NCBI RefSeq assembly: GCF_001866075.3
Contig: NZ_CP063356.1
Coordinates: 858,164-922,163 of the forward strand
Source: Anaerobacillus isosaccharinicus
GTDB taxonomy: Bacteria > Bacillota > Bacilli > Bacillales > Anaerobacillaceae
Reading direction: 5' to 3'
Length of the DNA stretch: 64,000 nt
Position 1 is the stretch's first letter. Each line of letters begins with the position of its first letter. Below are positions 17,460 to 27,261 of the stretch, in pieces. Below the pieces are notes generated by a model. The model did not search any database. It saw only the letters and a program-made list of their open reading frames with translations, and had not been told where the DNA came from. The position numbers and the translations under genes were made by a program.

Positions 17460-19055
17460 TTATTTAAGTTTAGCAGGGATCCTGCATTCATTTGGAATGG
17501 ACTTTGACCACGGAAGGAATTGGTCAAGTGCTTCCTGATCATCTAGGTCTATTTGTGGTAAGTGTTCAAAAAGATAAGTTAAATAATTTAATGGATTTAA
17601 TTGATTCTCTTTGGCAGTTTCGACAATGCTGTAGATGACCGCACTGGCGGTTGCTCCTTTCATCGATTGGGCAAACAACCATGCTTTTCTTCCCATAACG
17701 AATGGTTTAATTGAACGTTCTGCTCTATTATTATCGAGTTCAAGTCGCCCGTCTTTCATAAAGACAATGAGTTTTGACCATTGGTTTAAACTATAATTTA
17801 TGGCATCGCCTAATTTGCTTTTAGGTGGAACTTGAGGGCGTTTGGATTTTAGCCATGCCAAATAAGCGTCCAACACAGGTTGACTACGTTTTTGACGTTC
17901 TTCTTTTCGCTGTTCAGGACTACAATTTTCAAATTCCTCTTCTATCTGTTTTTCAATTTTAAATAATTGCGTACAGAAGTGAAGACCTTCAGCTGCGAGA
18001 CTCGTAGATTTATCTACACTTGCAGGCAAAGATTTGAGCGTTTCGTCGTATTTACGGCGTGAATGCGCCCAACAGCCAACTAACTCCACATCCTTCATAT
18101 CATGGTAACCTGCATAACCATCGACATGAAGATAGCCCGCAAATCCTTTTAGAAAGGCTTTCGGGTGTTTACTATGGCGAGAAGTTTGATAGTCATATAA
18201 GACAATCGGTGAAACATCCCGACCAGATCGATACAACCACATATAGGATTTGGAAGTTGCTAATTTATCAGGTTCTGCTAAAACTTGAACGGTTGTTTCA
18301 TCTGCGTGCAGACGGTCAAGATGAAGCAGTAACTCATGCAGGCGATTGTATAACGGTGAGAGCCACTTTGTTGCACCATATATTACCCAATTGGCAATCG
18401 TTTGGCGTGATAGAAAGACACCCAGCCGTTCAAATTGTTTTTCGATTCGGTACAACGGCATTCCTTCTACGTATTTTTGATTCATGATATATGCCATTGC
18501 AGAAGGAGAAGCGAGACTTTTTGGAAAGACTGCCGCAGGCATTTTAGCTGTGACAACCGGCGTTTCTATTCCTTCGCGTTCACATTGACGGCAACTGTAT
18601 ATATGTCGAACATGTTCAACGACTGTTACTTGAGCAGGAATAATTTTTAGCTCACGTCTTGTTTGCGTACTCATTTCATGTACAGTTTCACCGCAACACA
18701 AACAGACCTGCTCTTCTTCGGATAAACGATAATGGATCGTTTCCGTAGGCAAGTTTTCAAGCTTCGCATCTCGTTGTCCTACATGCTTCTTTCGATTATA
18801 AGTAATCGTTTCAAGTGTAGGTTCTTCCATTTTTACATCCGCTGTGATTTCAGCTTCATTAAAAAGAGGAAGTTCGATTTGATCCGGATTTGTTTTTTCA
18901 CTCGAAGCCCCGAATTTCTTTTGTTGGCTTAGTCGGAATTGCTCTTCCAACCATTTGATTTTTGCCTCTAGGACTTCTTTTTGTTTTTCCAAATCCGCAT
19001 TTTTCGCTGCGAGTTCTTCAATTGTATCTAGTAGTTCATTCGTCGTTTTTCTCAT
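17460..19055 (-). CDS. tnpC: IS66 transposase TnpC, 531 aa
   Basis: N-terminal coiled coil ([18 protein letters not shown]), then a zinc-binding region (CLCCGE, CRQCER), then the catalytic core with [12 protein letters not shown] (Asp), VDGYAGYHD (Asp) and [18 protein letters not shown] (Glu). Length is normal for the family. No disruption seen. Confidence 0.93.
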   Translation of the reverse strand: MRKTTNELLDTIEELAAKNADLEKQKEVLEAKIKWLEEQFRLSQQKKFGASSEKTNPDQIELPLFNEAEITADVKMEEPTLETITYNRKKHVGQRDAKLENLPTETIHYRLSEEEQVCLCCGETVHEMSTQTRRELKIIPAQVTVVEHVRHIYSCRQCEREGIETPVVTAKMPAAVFPKSLASPSAMAYIMNQKYVEGMPLYRIEKQFERLGVFLSRQTIANWVIYGATKWLSPLYNRLHELLLHLDRLHADETTVQVLAEPDKLATSKSYMWLYRSGRDVSPIVLYDYQTSRHSKHPKAFLKGFAGYLHVDGYAGYHDMKDVELVGCWAHSRRKYDETLKSLPASVDKSTSLAAEGLHFCTQLFKIEKQIEEEFENCSPEQRKEERQKRSQPVLDAYLAWLKSKRPQVPPKSKLGDAINYSLNQWSKLIVFMKDGRLELDNNRAERSIKPFVMGRKAWLFAQSMKGATASAVIYSIVETAKENQLNPLNYLTYLFEHLPQIDLDDQEALDQFLPWSKSIPNECRIPAKLK

Positions 19056-19102
19056 ATAAATAGAATAACATATAGAGAGGTGTCGTGGTTGATCAATTCT
19101 CT

Positions 19103-19459
19103 CTATATGATAAATTTTGCACTCATTTTTGGATGGGCTTGTTTTTGTTCAAGTGGAAGTCCATCCAAGAGCCAGTTGAATTGGCGAGGACTGATCGATA
19201 GCGGCTTAGTAGTTTGTTCATCTGGCCATTGAAAAACGCCTTTTTCCAGTCGGCGATAATATAACCAAAACCCATTATGATCCCAATGAAGGATCTTTAG
19301 TTTATCTCGTTTGCGATTACAGAACACAAATAGATTGGAAGAGAAAGGATCCAATTGGAAACTCATTTGAACAATCGCTGCCAAACCATCAATCGACTTT
19401 CTCAGATCTGTTGCACCCGCCGCTAAATAGACTCGTTGAATAGGTGTTTTACTTAACAT
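19103..19459 (-). CDS. tnpB: IS66 Orf2 protein TnpB, 118 aa
   Basis: Contains the family hallmark [20 protein letters not shown] and [29 protein letters not shown]. The start at 19459 overlaps the end of tnpA by 11 nt, consistent with translational coupling. Required for IS66 transposition; biochemical role unclear. Confidence 0.9.
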   Translation of the reverse strand: MLSKTPIQRVYLAAGATDLRKSIDGLAAIVQMSFQLDPFSSNLFVFCNRKRDKLKILHWDHNGFWLYYRRLEKGVFQWPDEQTTKPLSISPRQFNWLLDGLPLEQKQAHPKMSAKFII

Positions 19460-19772
19460 GGGATTGAAGAACCTGAAGTACTTCATTTAAAAGTGAATGG
19501 CTGAAGCCTTCTTTAATTTCGATTGAAACATCGCCTACCTTAACTGTTAAAGTAGCTGTTTCTTCAATCGAGTTGGATGAATCAATGGCAACCCATTGTG
19601 TAAGAGGATAAGCGACGTGAGTCGGCTCAGTTTCCAATCTTTTCATCCAGCTATACATACTTTGAACACCTACTTGATTTTGTTCACACCAAGCTTTGAC
19701 ACTTGGCACTCCACTGGATCTGTAGGCGTCGATGCGATCTTCCCACATTTGTTTACGTTCATCTACTGACAT
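19449..19772 (-). CDS. tnpA: IS66 TnpA, helix-turn-helix accessory protein, 107 aa
   Basis: WEDRIDAYRSSGVPSVKAWCEQNQVGVQSMYSWMKRLE is the usual N-terminal DNA-binding part. ATG 19772 is preferred over an upstream frame start because TTAGGAGG stands just before it. Confidence 0.88.
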   Translation of the reverse strand: MSVDERKQMWEDRIDAYRSSGVPSVKAWCEQNQVGVQSMYSWMKRLETEPTHVAYPLTQWVAIDSSNSIEETATLTVKVGDVSIEIKEGFSHSLLNEVLQVLQSHVK

Positions 19773-19973
19773 AAAAAACCTCCTAACAATTGATGTTAAT
19801 GTGATTATCACAAAACACGGTAATTATTAGAAGGTGTGGAGTATTTGACGCTTACTTATGAAGGGTTTAAAACAAGAAAAAGATTAGGGAATGTCGAAAA
19901 TCATTCCCTAATCTTTTTCTTTTTATTGCGGTAATTTTAAAATGATAATATTTTCAGCAGTCTCCATAAAAGG

Positions 19974-20603
19974 CTATTTTTTTTGATCAATATCTTCAAG
20001 ACACTTTTGTTTTAACTTATCTAGACCAAATCTCACAGTAAATTCAGAAAATTCCTCGCGTTTTTTTCCATTTTCTCTATAAGTTTGGATAAGTCTATCC
20101 ACAACTTTGTATAATAGATCTGGTCCTAGTTGTTCCTTAAATAATTGTCCTATCCTAGCATCTTGCCCCCTAGCTTGACCACCAATATATAGATCATATT
20201 TCTCATGACGCTTAATGATCCCGTATCATTTATTAATGGTTCCCCACATGCATTTGGACAACTAGTGTATGCTGGACGTAAAGGAAATGGTACCTCCTGC
20301 CCTGCAATACGTTTGTTTAATTCTATCGCTATAGGCATGCCTTCCTCTTCCGCCACTTGACGAAAATTTACATATTCTTAAACTTTTTACATACGGCCCT
20401 ACTGGATAGCGGCTAAACCCGACGTTCTCCAATTCTTTCTTCGTCACTTCTAGTTTTGATTCAGGAATTTCTATATACAACTGCTGAAATGTAGTGATTT
20501 CCACCTCTGTATCCTCATCTAAATGTTTTACCAATTCTATAAGTTGCTTGTGAGTAAGCTTGGCTCCAAAACCAATACCTCCGTTAATTGCTAGTGGAAC
20601 CAT
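19974..20603 (-). pseudogene. Nitrite/sulfite reductase-like haem protein, pseudogene
   Basis: The sequence begins MVPLAINGGIGFGAKLTHKQLIEL with the ferredoxin-like half-domain, then VGPYVKSLRICKF, then in another frame AEEEGMPIAIELNKRIAG and RPAYTSCPNACGEPLIND, which supplies one Cys pair of a sirohaem/Fe4S4 site. At least two frameshifts (near 20370 and 20220) and loss of the other Cys pair show decay. The stop TAG lies inside the stem of the terminator that the IS1182-like element split. Confidence 0.8.
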
Positions 20604-20651
20604 TTTTTTCTCTCTATGTCTCTGTCCTCCATACCAATAAAATGTGTAATT

Positions 20652-20852
20652 TCATTTATTATTAATCTTTAAAGTAATATATAACGCCATTATAAGCAAG
20701 AAGGGAACTAGAAACCATAAACAAATTTGAATTAAGAAGCCGAAAAATATGAGTGTAGAGTAGTGTCCTAAGCTAAATATAATGGCCATTGTTAAGCAAG
20801 CTAGACCAACAATTATAAAAGACGTTGCAATAACCCATTCACCTTTTTTCAA
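20652..20852 (-). CDS. Two-TM small membrane protein, 66 aa
   Basis: Paralogue of the 67-aa protein at 7680..7883 with the same SLGHYSTLIFFG loop. It follows the kinase stop by 12 nt, so it is the last intact gene of the wall module operon. Conservation of both copies while neighbours decayed suggests a real protein. Function unknown; a kinase accessory is one possibility. Confidence 0.7.
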   Translation of the reverse strand: MKKGEWVIATSFIIVGLACLTMAIIFSLGHYSTLIFFGFLIQICLWFLVPFLLIMALYITLKINNK

Positions 20853-20864
20853 GTTTCTTCCCCC

Positions 20865-22250
20865 TTAAGAAAGTGGAAAAATAACTACCACTTTTGTCCC
20901 TATGTTCACTTTGCTTTCTACTGTAATTGCACCATTTTGTAGTTCGACTAGTTTTTTTACAATCGATAGCCCTAGTCCTGAACCTCCATATTTACGCGAT
21001 CGAGACTTTTCTAATCGAAAAAAGCGTTCAAAAATAAATTGTAGGTTTTCTTTTGAAATTCCGATTCCAGTATCCTTAATAATTATTTTTACTTCTTTTT
21101 CATCAACTAGAATCTCTAAACAAATAGTTCCATTATCGGTATATCTAATGGCATTTTCAATTAAATTAATAAATATTTGTTCTAGTCTTAGACCATCTCC
21201 ATAAATAAATGGTACCTCGCTAGGGACTTTTATTGAAAAAAGAAGCCCTTTTTGTTCAGCTCTGTATTTAGTCTTCTGAAAGACATCTTCAACAATTTGA
21301 GTTATATCAATTTCAACGTTATTTAGAACAATTTTTCCTTCTTCAATCATAGATAAATCCGACAAGTCATTAATTAAATTAGTTAAACGAGTTGTTTCAT
21401 TATCAATAATATTAAGGTATTGTAGTTTCTCTTCATTTGAATTATACAGTTCTTCTTTTAAGACTCTTGAATAACCCTTTAAATAAGTTAATGGCGTTCG
21501 CAGTTCATGAGAAATATTAGCAAAAAACTCGCTCCTACTATCTCTATACCTTTTTAAATCCATAGCCAAATCATTTATAGCTGTACCTAACGATCCTATC
21601 TCATCTTTGGACCTAATTACTAACCGAGTATTTAAGTCCCCTTTAGCAATTTTTCGAGTCGCCCTTTCCATTTTTACTAAAGGATTGGATAATTTCTTCG
21701 AAAGAATTAGGGTAAATCCAGTCGCCAGGAGAAAAGAACCTAAGGCAGCAAAAAATATTAAACTTCTTATTTTTTCTAAAGAGGCAATGACACTCTCAAT
21801 TGGTGTTAGGATATAAACAGCACCTATAAACTGATCGTCTTTAAAGATTGAAGACCCTGAAATGTAATATGTTTTATGGTGGGTTTCATCATAAATATTT
21901 TCTTGTTTAAAACCTCTTCTAAGGTTTGATAATTCTTCTAAAGTAATTTTGTCTCCAAGATGTATATACGGTGCGTTTGAGACAATGACATTACCACTAT
22001 TATCTACTACATACAGTAAAACTTGGGATAAGGTAGCTATAAGATCAAGTGCTTCATATATTCCAGTTTCATGATTATTCGCTATTAGTGAAGCATAGTG
22101 GTAAGAAATTTGTTGAGTGTTTTCTTCTACATTTTTAAAATAAAAACCTGAAAAAATTTCATGAATAACAAATCCTAATGGAAATAATAAGGCAAGAAAA
22201 AGTGCAGATATAGTTGCTCCTAATTTCAAATCTATTCTATTCAGATTCAT
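20865..22250 (-). CDS. Membrane sensor histidine kinase, 461 aa
   Basis: TM1 (about 11-33), an extracytoplasmic sensor of about 125 residues, TM2 (about 165-188), HAMP (190-240), a DHp helix with FFANISHELRTPLTYLKGYSR containing the phospho-accepting His, then HATPase boxes: NLIENAIRYT (N), KDTGIGIS (G1), FERFF (F) and GGSGLGLSI (G2). It overlaps the regulator gene by 14 nt. Signal unknown; co-transcription with an amidotransferase suggests cell-wall or envelope stress. Confidence 0.93.
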   Translation of the reverse strand: MNLNRIDLKLGATISALFLALLFPLGFVIHEIFSGFYFKNVEENTQQISYHYASLIANNHETGIYEALDLIATLSQVLLYVVDNSGNVIVSNAPYIHLGDKITLEELSNLRRGFKQENIYDETHHKTYYISGSSIFKDDQFIGAVYILTPIESVIASLEKIRSLIFFAALGSFLLATGFTLILSKKLSNPLVKMERATRKIAKGDLNTRLVIRSKDEIGSLGTAINDLAMDLKRYRDSRSEFFANISHELRTPLTYLKGYSRVLKEELYNSNEEKLQYLNIIDNETTRLTNLINDLSDLSMIEEGKIVLNNVEIDITQIVEDVFQKTKYRAEQKGLLFSIKVPSEVPFIYGDGLRLEQIFINLIENAIRYTDNGTICLEILVDEKEVKIIIKDTGIGISKENLQFIFERFFRLEKSRSRKYGGSGLGLSIVKKLVELQNGAITVESKVNIGTKVVVIFPLS

Positions 22251-22947
22251 TTTTTACCCTCTGCTCAAATTGGTAGCCTATCCCCCATACTGTCCGAATT
22301 GGTGAACAATTTAATCCGGCTTTCAAAGTTTTTAATCTGATGTTCTTTACATGTGTATCAACTGTTCGAATATCACTTAGATGCTCATCTCCCCAAATTT
22401 GATACAATAGTTGTTCCCTTGTAAAAACTCTAGTAGGATGTTTAGCCAAAGTATAAAGCAAATGAAATTCCTTCGGTGTAAAGTCTACAACATCTCCTTG
22501 AATTAATATCAATCTAGAATCCCAGTTAAGAACCAGCTGATTAAAAATTAACTCTTTAGTAGTGTCAAGATCGGCTTGAGTTTCAGTCCGTCGAATCAGG
22601 GCATTAATTCTTGCTAACAGCTCCTCTTTCTCAAATGGTTTAGTTAAATAATCGTCAGCACCACTATTTAATCCTGCTACTTTGTCTTTTGTCTCTCTCT
22701 TGGCGGTTAACATAATTATAGGTGTGTTATTTGTTTCCCTGATTTGCTTGCAAATATCAATCCCATCAACAACAGGCATCATTATGTCAAGAATTATTAG
22801 GTCAATTGAAAATTGCTTTATAGTAGTTATTGCCTCTTGGCCATCTTGAGCCTCCATTACTTCAAAACCTTCACTCATTAAAAAGATCCTGATTAATTTT
22901 CTCAAATTCCATTCATCATCGACAATTAAGACTCTCTTCTTATTCAT
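22237..22947 (-). CDS. OmpR/PhoB-family response regulator, 236 aa
   Basis: Receiver with acidic pair D10-D11, phospho-acceptor D54 in LDIMMP and Lys in YLTKPF, followed by a winged-helix effector domain (DFTPKEFHLLYTLAKHPTRVFTREQLL, DIRTVDTHVKNIRLK). Lies 39 nt after the asnB-type gene and overlaps the kinase gene. A candidate binding pattern with 11-bp period is found upstream of several genes in the window. Confidence 0.94.
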   Translation of the reverse strand: MNKKRVLIVDDEWNLRKLIRIFLMSEGFEVMEAQDGQEAITTIKQFSIDLIILDIMMPVVDGIDICKQIRETNNTPIIMLTAKRETKDKVAGLNSGADDYLTKPFEKEELLARINALIRRTETQADLDTTKELIFNQLVLNWDSRLILIQGDVVDFTPKEFHLLYTLAKHPTRVFTREQLLYQIWGDEHLSDIRTVDTHVKNIRLKTLKAGLNCSPIRTVWGIGYQFEQRVKNESE

Positions 22948-22986
22948 AGTAAATACCTCATGTAAACAGTTATTTTTAAGTTCGAT

Positions 22987-24921
22987 CTACAAAACTAATT
23001 CAGCTTGTTTAGTTCCAATTAGACTATTTTGACTTTGAATATCCTTTTCTATAAAAATTTGATGCCAGATCATAAATGTAAGAATAGCCCATATGTGGCG
23101 GCTAAAATCTAAACTTTTCTTACTAAGAAATATACTACTTTTTCTATCAAAGTTCCCCTTTCTATGTTTTTCCAATAACTTAAGAATATAAGCTTTATTA
23201 AACAAATACTCCGTATTACTAAAAATTATTAAGTTCCTTGCCCAGTCATATAACTCATCTTGAAGCCAATGTCTGATAGGTACTGGAAAACCTAATTTTC
23301 TTCTATTCACTACATGGTCTGGAACAATTCCTTCAAGAGCCTTTCTCAACGCATATTTTTGTTCTGATCTTGTAACCTTAATATTCGAATGAAGTTTGGA
23401 TGCAATACTAAACACTCCTTTATCTAAAAACGGTACTCTAAGCTCGATAGAATGTGCCATTGTCATTCGATCTGCTTTTACAAGAATATCCCCACTTAAC
23501 CAAGTATGCATATCAATATACTGCATTTTTGAAACATCATCGTAGTGTGGAATTTTATCATAGTAAGGTTTAGTTATATCTTGATAGCTTTTAAGGAAGT
23601 TATATTTTTGTAAAAGCAATTCCTTCTCATTTTCACTAAAAAGTTTTGCATTTCCGATATATCTTTCTTCAATTGGTGTGCACCCTCTTTCAATAAAATT
23701 TTTGCCCTTTATATTAGATGGGAAATAACTTATTATGGATTTCAACCTTTCCTTGTTACTAGCAGACATAGACGAGAAGCCTTTTAAAGAGATAGGCTCT
23801 TTATAAATGCCGTACCCACCAAATAATTCATCCGCCCCTTCCCCGGATAAAACCACTTTTACATGTTCTCTAGCTAACTTTGATACAAAGTAGAGAGGGA
23901 TTGCTGCTGGATCTGCGACAGGATCATCCATATGCCAAATTATTTTTGGTAGCTCCTGGATAAACTCATTAGGCGATATTTCTTTTGATATATTTTCAAC
24001 CCCCATCTTATCAGCACTTTCCTTTGCAACATTAATTTCACTATAACCTTCCCGTTCAAAGCCTACCGTAAATGTTTTAATATTTGGATTTACTTCTTTT
24101 GCAAATGCAACAATACTGGTCGAATCAATACCGCTTGATAAGAAAGATCCAACAGGGACATCACTTCTCATATGAAACTGAACAGAATTCCTTAAAACTT
24201 TAATGATTTCTTTTGTACTTTCATCAATGTTCCCAATTACAGGTGTAAAATTGGGTGACCAGTATTTTTTTATTTTTAGGGGCTGACCTACTTTCTTTTT
24301 AAAATAACAGCCCGGTTCCATTTTCAAAATATCACTTGACATTGTAAAAGGCTCAGGCACATATTGATAAGTCAAATAATGGTGCAGAGCATCTTCGTTA
24401 ATTTCATTGCGTGCCTTTGCTAATAACAGGCTTTTCTTCTCAGAAGCAAAAAATAAATCGCTACCATCCTCGAAATAATAAAATGGTTTAATTCCAAATC
24501 TATCTCTAGCTCCATAAAGAACTTTATCAAAAGTGTCCCAAATTACTATTGAAAACATTCCCCTTAATTCTTCAAATGCTAGTTCTTTTTTTTCTGAGAA
24601 TAAAGCAATTATTACTTCCGTATCGGTATCTGTTTTAAACGAATATCCCTTTTTTTGTAAAATGACTTTCAATTCAAGATAATTATAAATCTCACCATTA
24701 AATACAATCGTATATCGATTATTTTCTGATGTCAGGGGCTGTTTCCCACTTTTAAGGTCTATAATACTTAGCCTTCTAAACCCAAACTTTACATGATCCC
24801 CAAAGTAGTATCCAACATCATCAGGTCCCCTATGAATTATTAAGTTTGTCATATTTACTAATGTATTGTTATTTATTTCATTCTCCTTATTATCAGTAAT
24901 AACTCCAACAAATCCACACAT
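22987..24921 (-). CDS. asnB: Glutamine-dependent asparagine synthetase-type amidotransferase, 644 aa
   Basis: Cys2 (MCGFVGVI) is the N-terminal nucleophile of the class II glutaminase domain; RGPDDVGYY and NGEIYNYLEL follow. The synthetase domain has the PP-loop LSSGIDSTSIVAFAKE and GEGADELFGGYGIYKE. In Bacillus subtilis some AsnB-family members amidate meso-diaminopimelate of peptidoglycan, and the neighbouring NlpC/P60-SLH gene supports a wall role here, but true asparagine synthesis cannot be excluded. AGGAGGAAAATAGATA precedes ATG. First gene of an operon with the two-component system. Confidence 0.88.
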   Translation of the reverse strand: MCGFVGVITDNKENEINNNTLVNMTNLIIHRGPDDVGYYFGDHVKFGFRRLSIIDLKSGKQPLTSENNRYTIVFNGEIYNYLELKVILQKKGYSFKTDTDTEVIIALFSEKKELAFEELRGMFSIVIWDTFDKVLYGARDRFGIKPFYYFEDGSDLFFASEKKSLLLAKARNEINEDALHHYLTYQYVPEPFTMSSDILKMEPGCYFKKKVGQPLKIKKYWSPNFTPVIGNIDESTKEIIKVLRNSVQFHMRSDVPVGSFLSSGIDSTSIVAFAKEVNPNIKTFTVGFEREGYSEINVAKESADKMGVENISKEISPNEFIQELPKIIWHMDDPVADPAAIPLYFVSKLAREHVKVVLSGEGADELFGGYGIYKEPISLKGFSSMSASNKERLKSIISYFPSNIKGKNFIERGCTPIEERYIGNAKLFSENEKELLLQKYNFLKSYQDITKPYYDKIPHYDDVSKMQYIDMHTWLSGDILVKADRMTMAHSIELRVPFLDKGVFSIASKLHSNIKVTRSEQKYALRKALEGIVPDHVVNRRKLGFPVPIRHWLQDELYDWARNLIIFSNTEYLFNKAYILKLLEKHRKGNFDRKSSIFLSKKSLDFSRHIWAILTFMIWHQIFIEKDIQSQNSLIGTKQAELVL

Positions 24922-25043
24922 TATCTATTTTCCTCCTAAGGAAACTGAAACTTTTCCTATTTTCTAATCCCAATCTAATATACTCTAAAATTTTGTATAA
25001 ACTATGAACTTATTCATTAAAGTATTTTTCACACTAATTGAAA

Positions 25044-25070
25044 ACAATCTGAACTACTTGTTCAGATTGT
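25044..25070 (-). terminator. Hairpin after the NlpC/P60-SLH gene
   Basis: Arms ACAATCTGAAC (25044..25054) and its inverse (25060..25070), 20-45 nt after the stop of the endopeptidase gene, separating it from asnB. Confidence 0.65.
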
Positions 25071-25088
25071 ATCTTATCTTGAATTTTG

Positions 25089-26090
25089 TTATTGCAAGAC
25101 TCTATAGAGGAACACAGCAAACTGTGCTCTAGTAACAGCTTCTCTTGGACGATATGTATGATCGTCAAAACCTAAAGTAATTCTATTTATAGCTAGTTTA
25201 CGGATCGCAGAATACGACCAATCTGATTCAGATATATCTCTAAAAGTTATGTCTTCTTCTCCTTCAGCTAACGTGAAAACTCGAGAAAAAAGTACCGCTA
25301 TTTGCTCTCTTGTTAAGTATGCATTTGGTCTAAATGTTCCATCCTGAAAACCATTAAAATAACCCGCCTCATAGGTAGCGTTAATGGCGTTAAAAGCCCA
25401 AAATTCTGAAGAAACATCTGAAAAAGCCATATTTTCTATTTGAGTCTCAAGTCCCATAACATTAGCAATTATTGTAGCAGCCTGAGCCCTTGTAAGATTA
25501 TCGCTCGGCTTAAATAAGCTATTTGGGAACCCATTTATTATCTTTTGCTCTCCAAGCAGTTTAATTTGGCTAAAAGCCCAATGGTTTTCAGGTACATCAT
25601 GGTACATTCCTGGCGGTAAAGTCGAAAGGGTCTGTTTTACTTCCTGTTCCTGTAATATTCTTCTTGCTCCTAAAAACCTCGGTCCCCAATAGAATGGATC
25701 GTTAACTGACGAAATCGCGATCCCTCTTGAAGATGTTGCACTTATAAACTGCCCATTTCCGATATATATCCCTGAGTGAGAGGGTCCTGGTTTGTATGTT
25801 TCAAAAAATACTAGGTCACCAGCCACTAGTTCCGATCTTCGAACGGCTCGTCCTGCTCGGAATTGTTCATTAGCCGTCCTCGGCAAGTTAATACCATGTT
25901 GCTGAAGTACATAACCAATAAAACCCGAACAATCAAAACCTCTAGGAGTGGTACCACCAAATAAATATGGTACACCTAATTGTCCTTTTGCAGTCCTTAC
26001 TATGTCATCATGTTTAGATGCTAAGGTTTGCATTGGTAAATGCAATAAAAAAATTAATACTAGTATAATTAATTTAACTTTTTTTCCCAC
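25089..26090 (-). CDS. Secreted NlpC/P60 endopeptidase with three SLH domains, 333 aa
   Basis: GTG start at 26090 chosen because AATGGAGGTAGAATA precedes it and a signal peptide (KLIILVLIFLLHLP...TLA) begins there; a longer frame lacks both. The NlpC/P60 domain has RGFDCSGFIGYVL (nucleophile Cys) and GPSHSGIYIGNG (His). Three SLH repeats follow (YHDVPENHWAF, FSDVSSEFWAF, FRDISESDWSY), which tether the enzyme to wall polymer. It would cut peptide cross-bridges near DAP. Own terminator and an upstream regulatory repeat at 26141..26167. Confidence 0.92.
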   Translation of the reverse strand: MGKKVKLIILVLIFLLHLPMQTLASKHDDIVRTAKGQLGVPYLFGGTTPRGFDCSGFIGYVLQQHGINLPRTANEQFRAGRAVRRSELVAGDLVFFETYKPGPSHSGIYIGNGQFISATSSRGIAISSVNDPFYWGPRFLGARRILQEQEVKQTLSTLPPGMYHDVPENHWAFSQIKLLGEQKIINGFPNSLFKPSDNLTRAQAATIIANVMGLETQIENMAFSDVSSEFWAFNAINATYEAGYFNGFQDGTFRPNAYLTREQIAVLFSRVFTLAEGEEDITFRDISESDWSYSAIRKLAINRITLGFDDHTYRPREAVTRAQFAVFLYRVLQ

Positions 26091-26140
26091 TATTCTACCT
26101 CCATTAGTTTTAACTACCAACAAAATGTAACAAATAATTT

Positions 26141-26167
26141 TGAAGGAAATATGAAGGTTCATAAAAT
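26141..26167 (-). promoter_or_regulatory. Candidate response-regulator box upstream of the endopeptidase gene
   Basis: TGAAG repeated after 11 bp (+ strand TGAAGGAAATATGAAGG). Matches the position and type of 9980..10006, and resembles 1654..1680 and 5099..5125. A TACATT -10-like hexamer lies about 12 bp downstream in the direction of the gene. Confidence 0.5.
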
Positions 26168-26291
26168 ACTTTTTGGGAATATCCTCCTGTAATTAAAAAA
26201 AACAACCAAATAAATAAAACTTAGAAATGTCCTAAGCTTTTTAAAAATTTAACGGAATCCTATTTATGTAAAAAAACTTTATTTTATTAAT

Positions 26292-26640
26292 CTAAAAAGA
26301 ACTTCCTAATCCATTATTGTTTCCATGTGCGGCGTGGCCAGCACCATGACCTGCATTTTTATCCCCTTCATTATACATTTCTTCAATAATTGCTGACCAT
26401 TCATTTATAAATACAACTTGACCTATTTTATAGTCATGATCTGCATCACTATCTTCCATTACAATTGCTCCATACATGCCTTTAAATAATTGTTCTGCAC
26501 TGTTTTCATGAGAGTGATACCAGTACGTCCCGGGTATGGTAGCTTTGAATGAATAGATAAACTCCTCACCCTGGTTGGATAACGCTTTGTGTAATACCTG
26601 GAACCCCATCCATTTCATTGACGATTGTATCCATTTAATC
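26292..26640 (-). pseudogene. Multicopper oxidase remnant
   Basis: Matches residues 117-225 of the intact oxidase: NEMDGVPGITQSVIQP, then after a 1-nt insertion near 26573 GEEFIYSFKATIPGTYWYHSHENSAEQL, and a His-rich stretch HGAGHAAHGNNN before an early stop. The signal peptide, first HLHG and all C-terminal copper motifs are missing. Its upstream end is joined directly to an IS4-type transposase fragment. Confidence 0.88.
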
Positions 26641-26899
26641 GTCGTGAAAGCTGAGAAATACTAATCGAATCAGTGGTGATTCCTTTTTGAAGCTGGTCAT
26701 CGAAAAGACAATCACTAAGCGCATGAAGACTTTCTACTTCTTCGAGCTGTGCGTAAAGTAATAATTTTAAAAATGATTCCGTCGTAAGTTTTTTCGTATA
26801 GAAATCTAATTTCAATGTTTTCACTTGATCATCAAATAATTCATGATTTATCAGTGAAAACCATTGTCGAAATGACGTTTTTCGTGTAATCTTATCCAT
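26637..26899 (-). pseudogene. IS4-family transposase N-terminal fragment
   Basis: MDKITRKTSFRQWFSLINHEL through LEEVESLHALSDCLFDDQLQKG and SISISQLSRRLNG is the typical N-terminal domain (DUF4372-like) of IS4-family transposases; the catalytic part is absent. The fragment ends where the oxidase remnant begins, so an end-deleted IS lies in the gene. Confidence 0.8.
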
Positions 26900-27261
26900 G
26901 ATATTGGTCCTTTTTATTGGATTTGGACGGGATTACCACCTGACTTATCCATTATAAAGGACTTTTTTTATGCATGGAGTTAAGTGATTGAAGATTTTGA
27001 GTATTTTAAATATTAAAATCTCTTTAGTGCAACACTAGTGATCCTGAGTATAATTAGAATAGTGATTTTCTCAAATAAGGAAAAATCTTTTTTCAGTTAT
27101 TAGTAATAAGAAATCTATGCCATTGAATAGTAAATTATCTAAATACAAAATCTAATTTCAAATCGATTAAAAATAAATCAGTGGGCAGAACATCCGAAAC
27201 TTCATAAATAGTTCAAAATTCCATGTCATACTACTCTAAAAGAAACATAGGGGGGATATGC

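Larger units (their letters stand above)
17407..19855 (-). mobile_element. Complete IS66-family element, 2449 bp
   Basis: Ends GTAAGCGTCAAAT and ATTTGACGCTTAC are exact inverses and are flanked by an 8-bp target duplication TTATGAAG (17399..17406 and 19856..19863), the size usual for IS66. It holds the three standard genes tnpA, tnpB and tnpC on the minus strand and a terminator hairpin near 17420-17450. Confidence 0.93.
16009..19965 (+). mobile_element. Decayed IS1182-like element inserted in a terminator loop, carrying IS66
   Basis: Ends GGAGACTGCTGAAAA and its inverse TTTTCAGCAGTCTCC, flanked by 7-bp direct repeats ATAAAAG (16002..16008 and 19966..19972). Outside these, AAAAAATAGCC and GGCTATTTTTT are complementary, so the target was the loop of a Rho-independent terminator serving the reductase pseudogene at 19974..20603. 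Without IS66 the element is about 1.5 kb. Confidence 0.8.
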
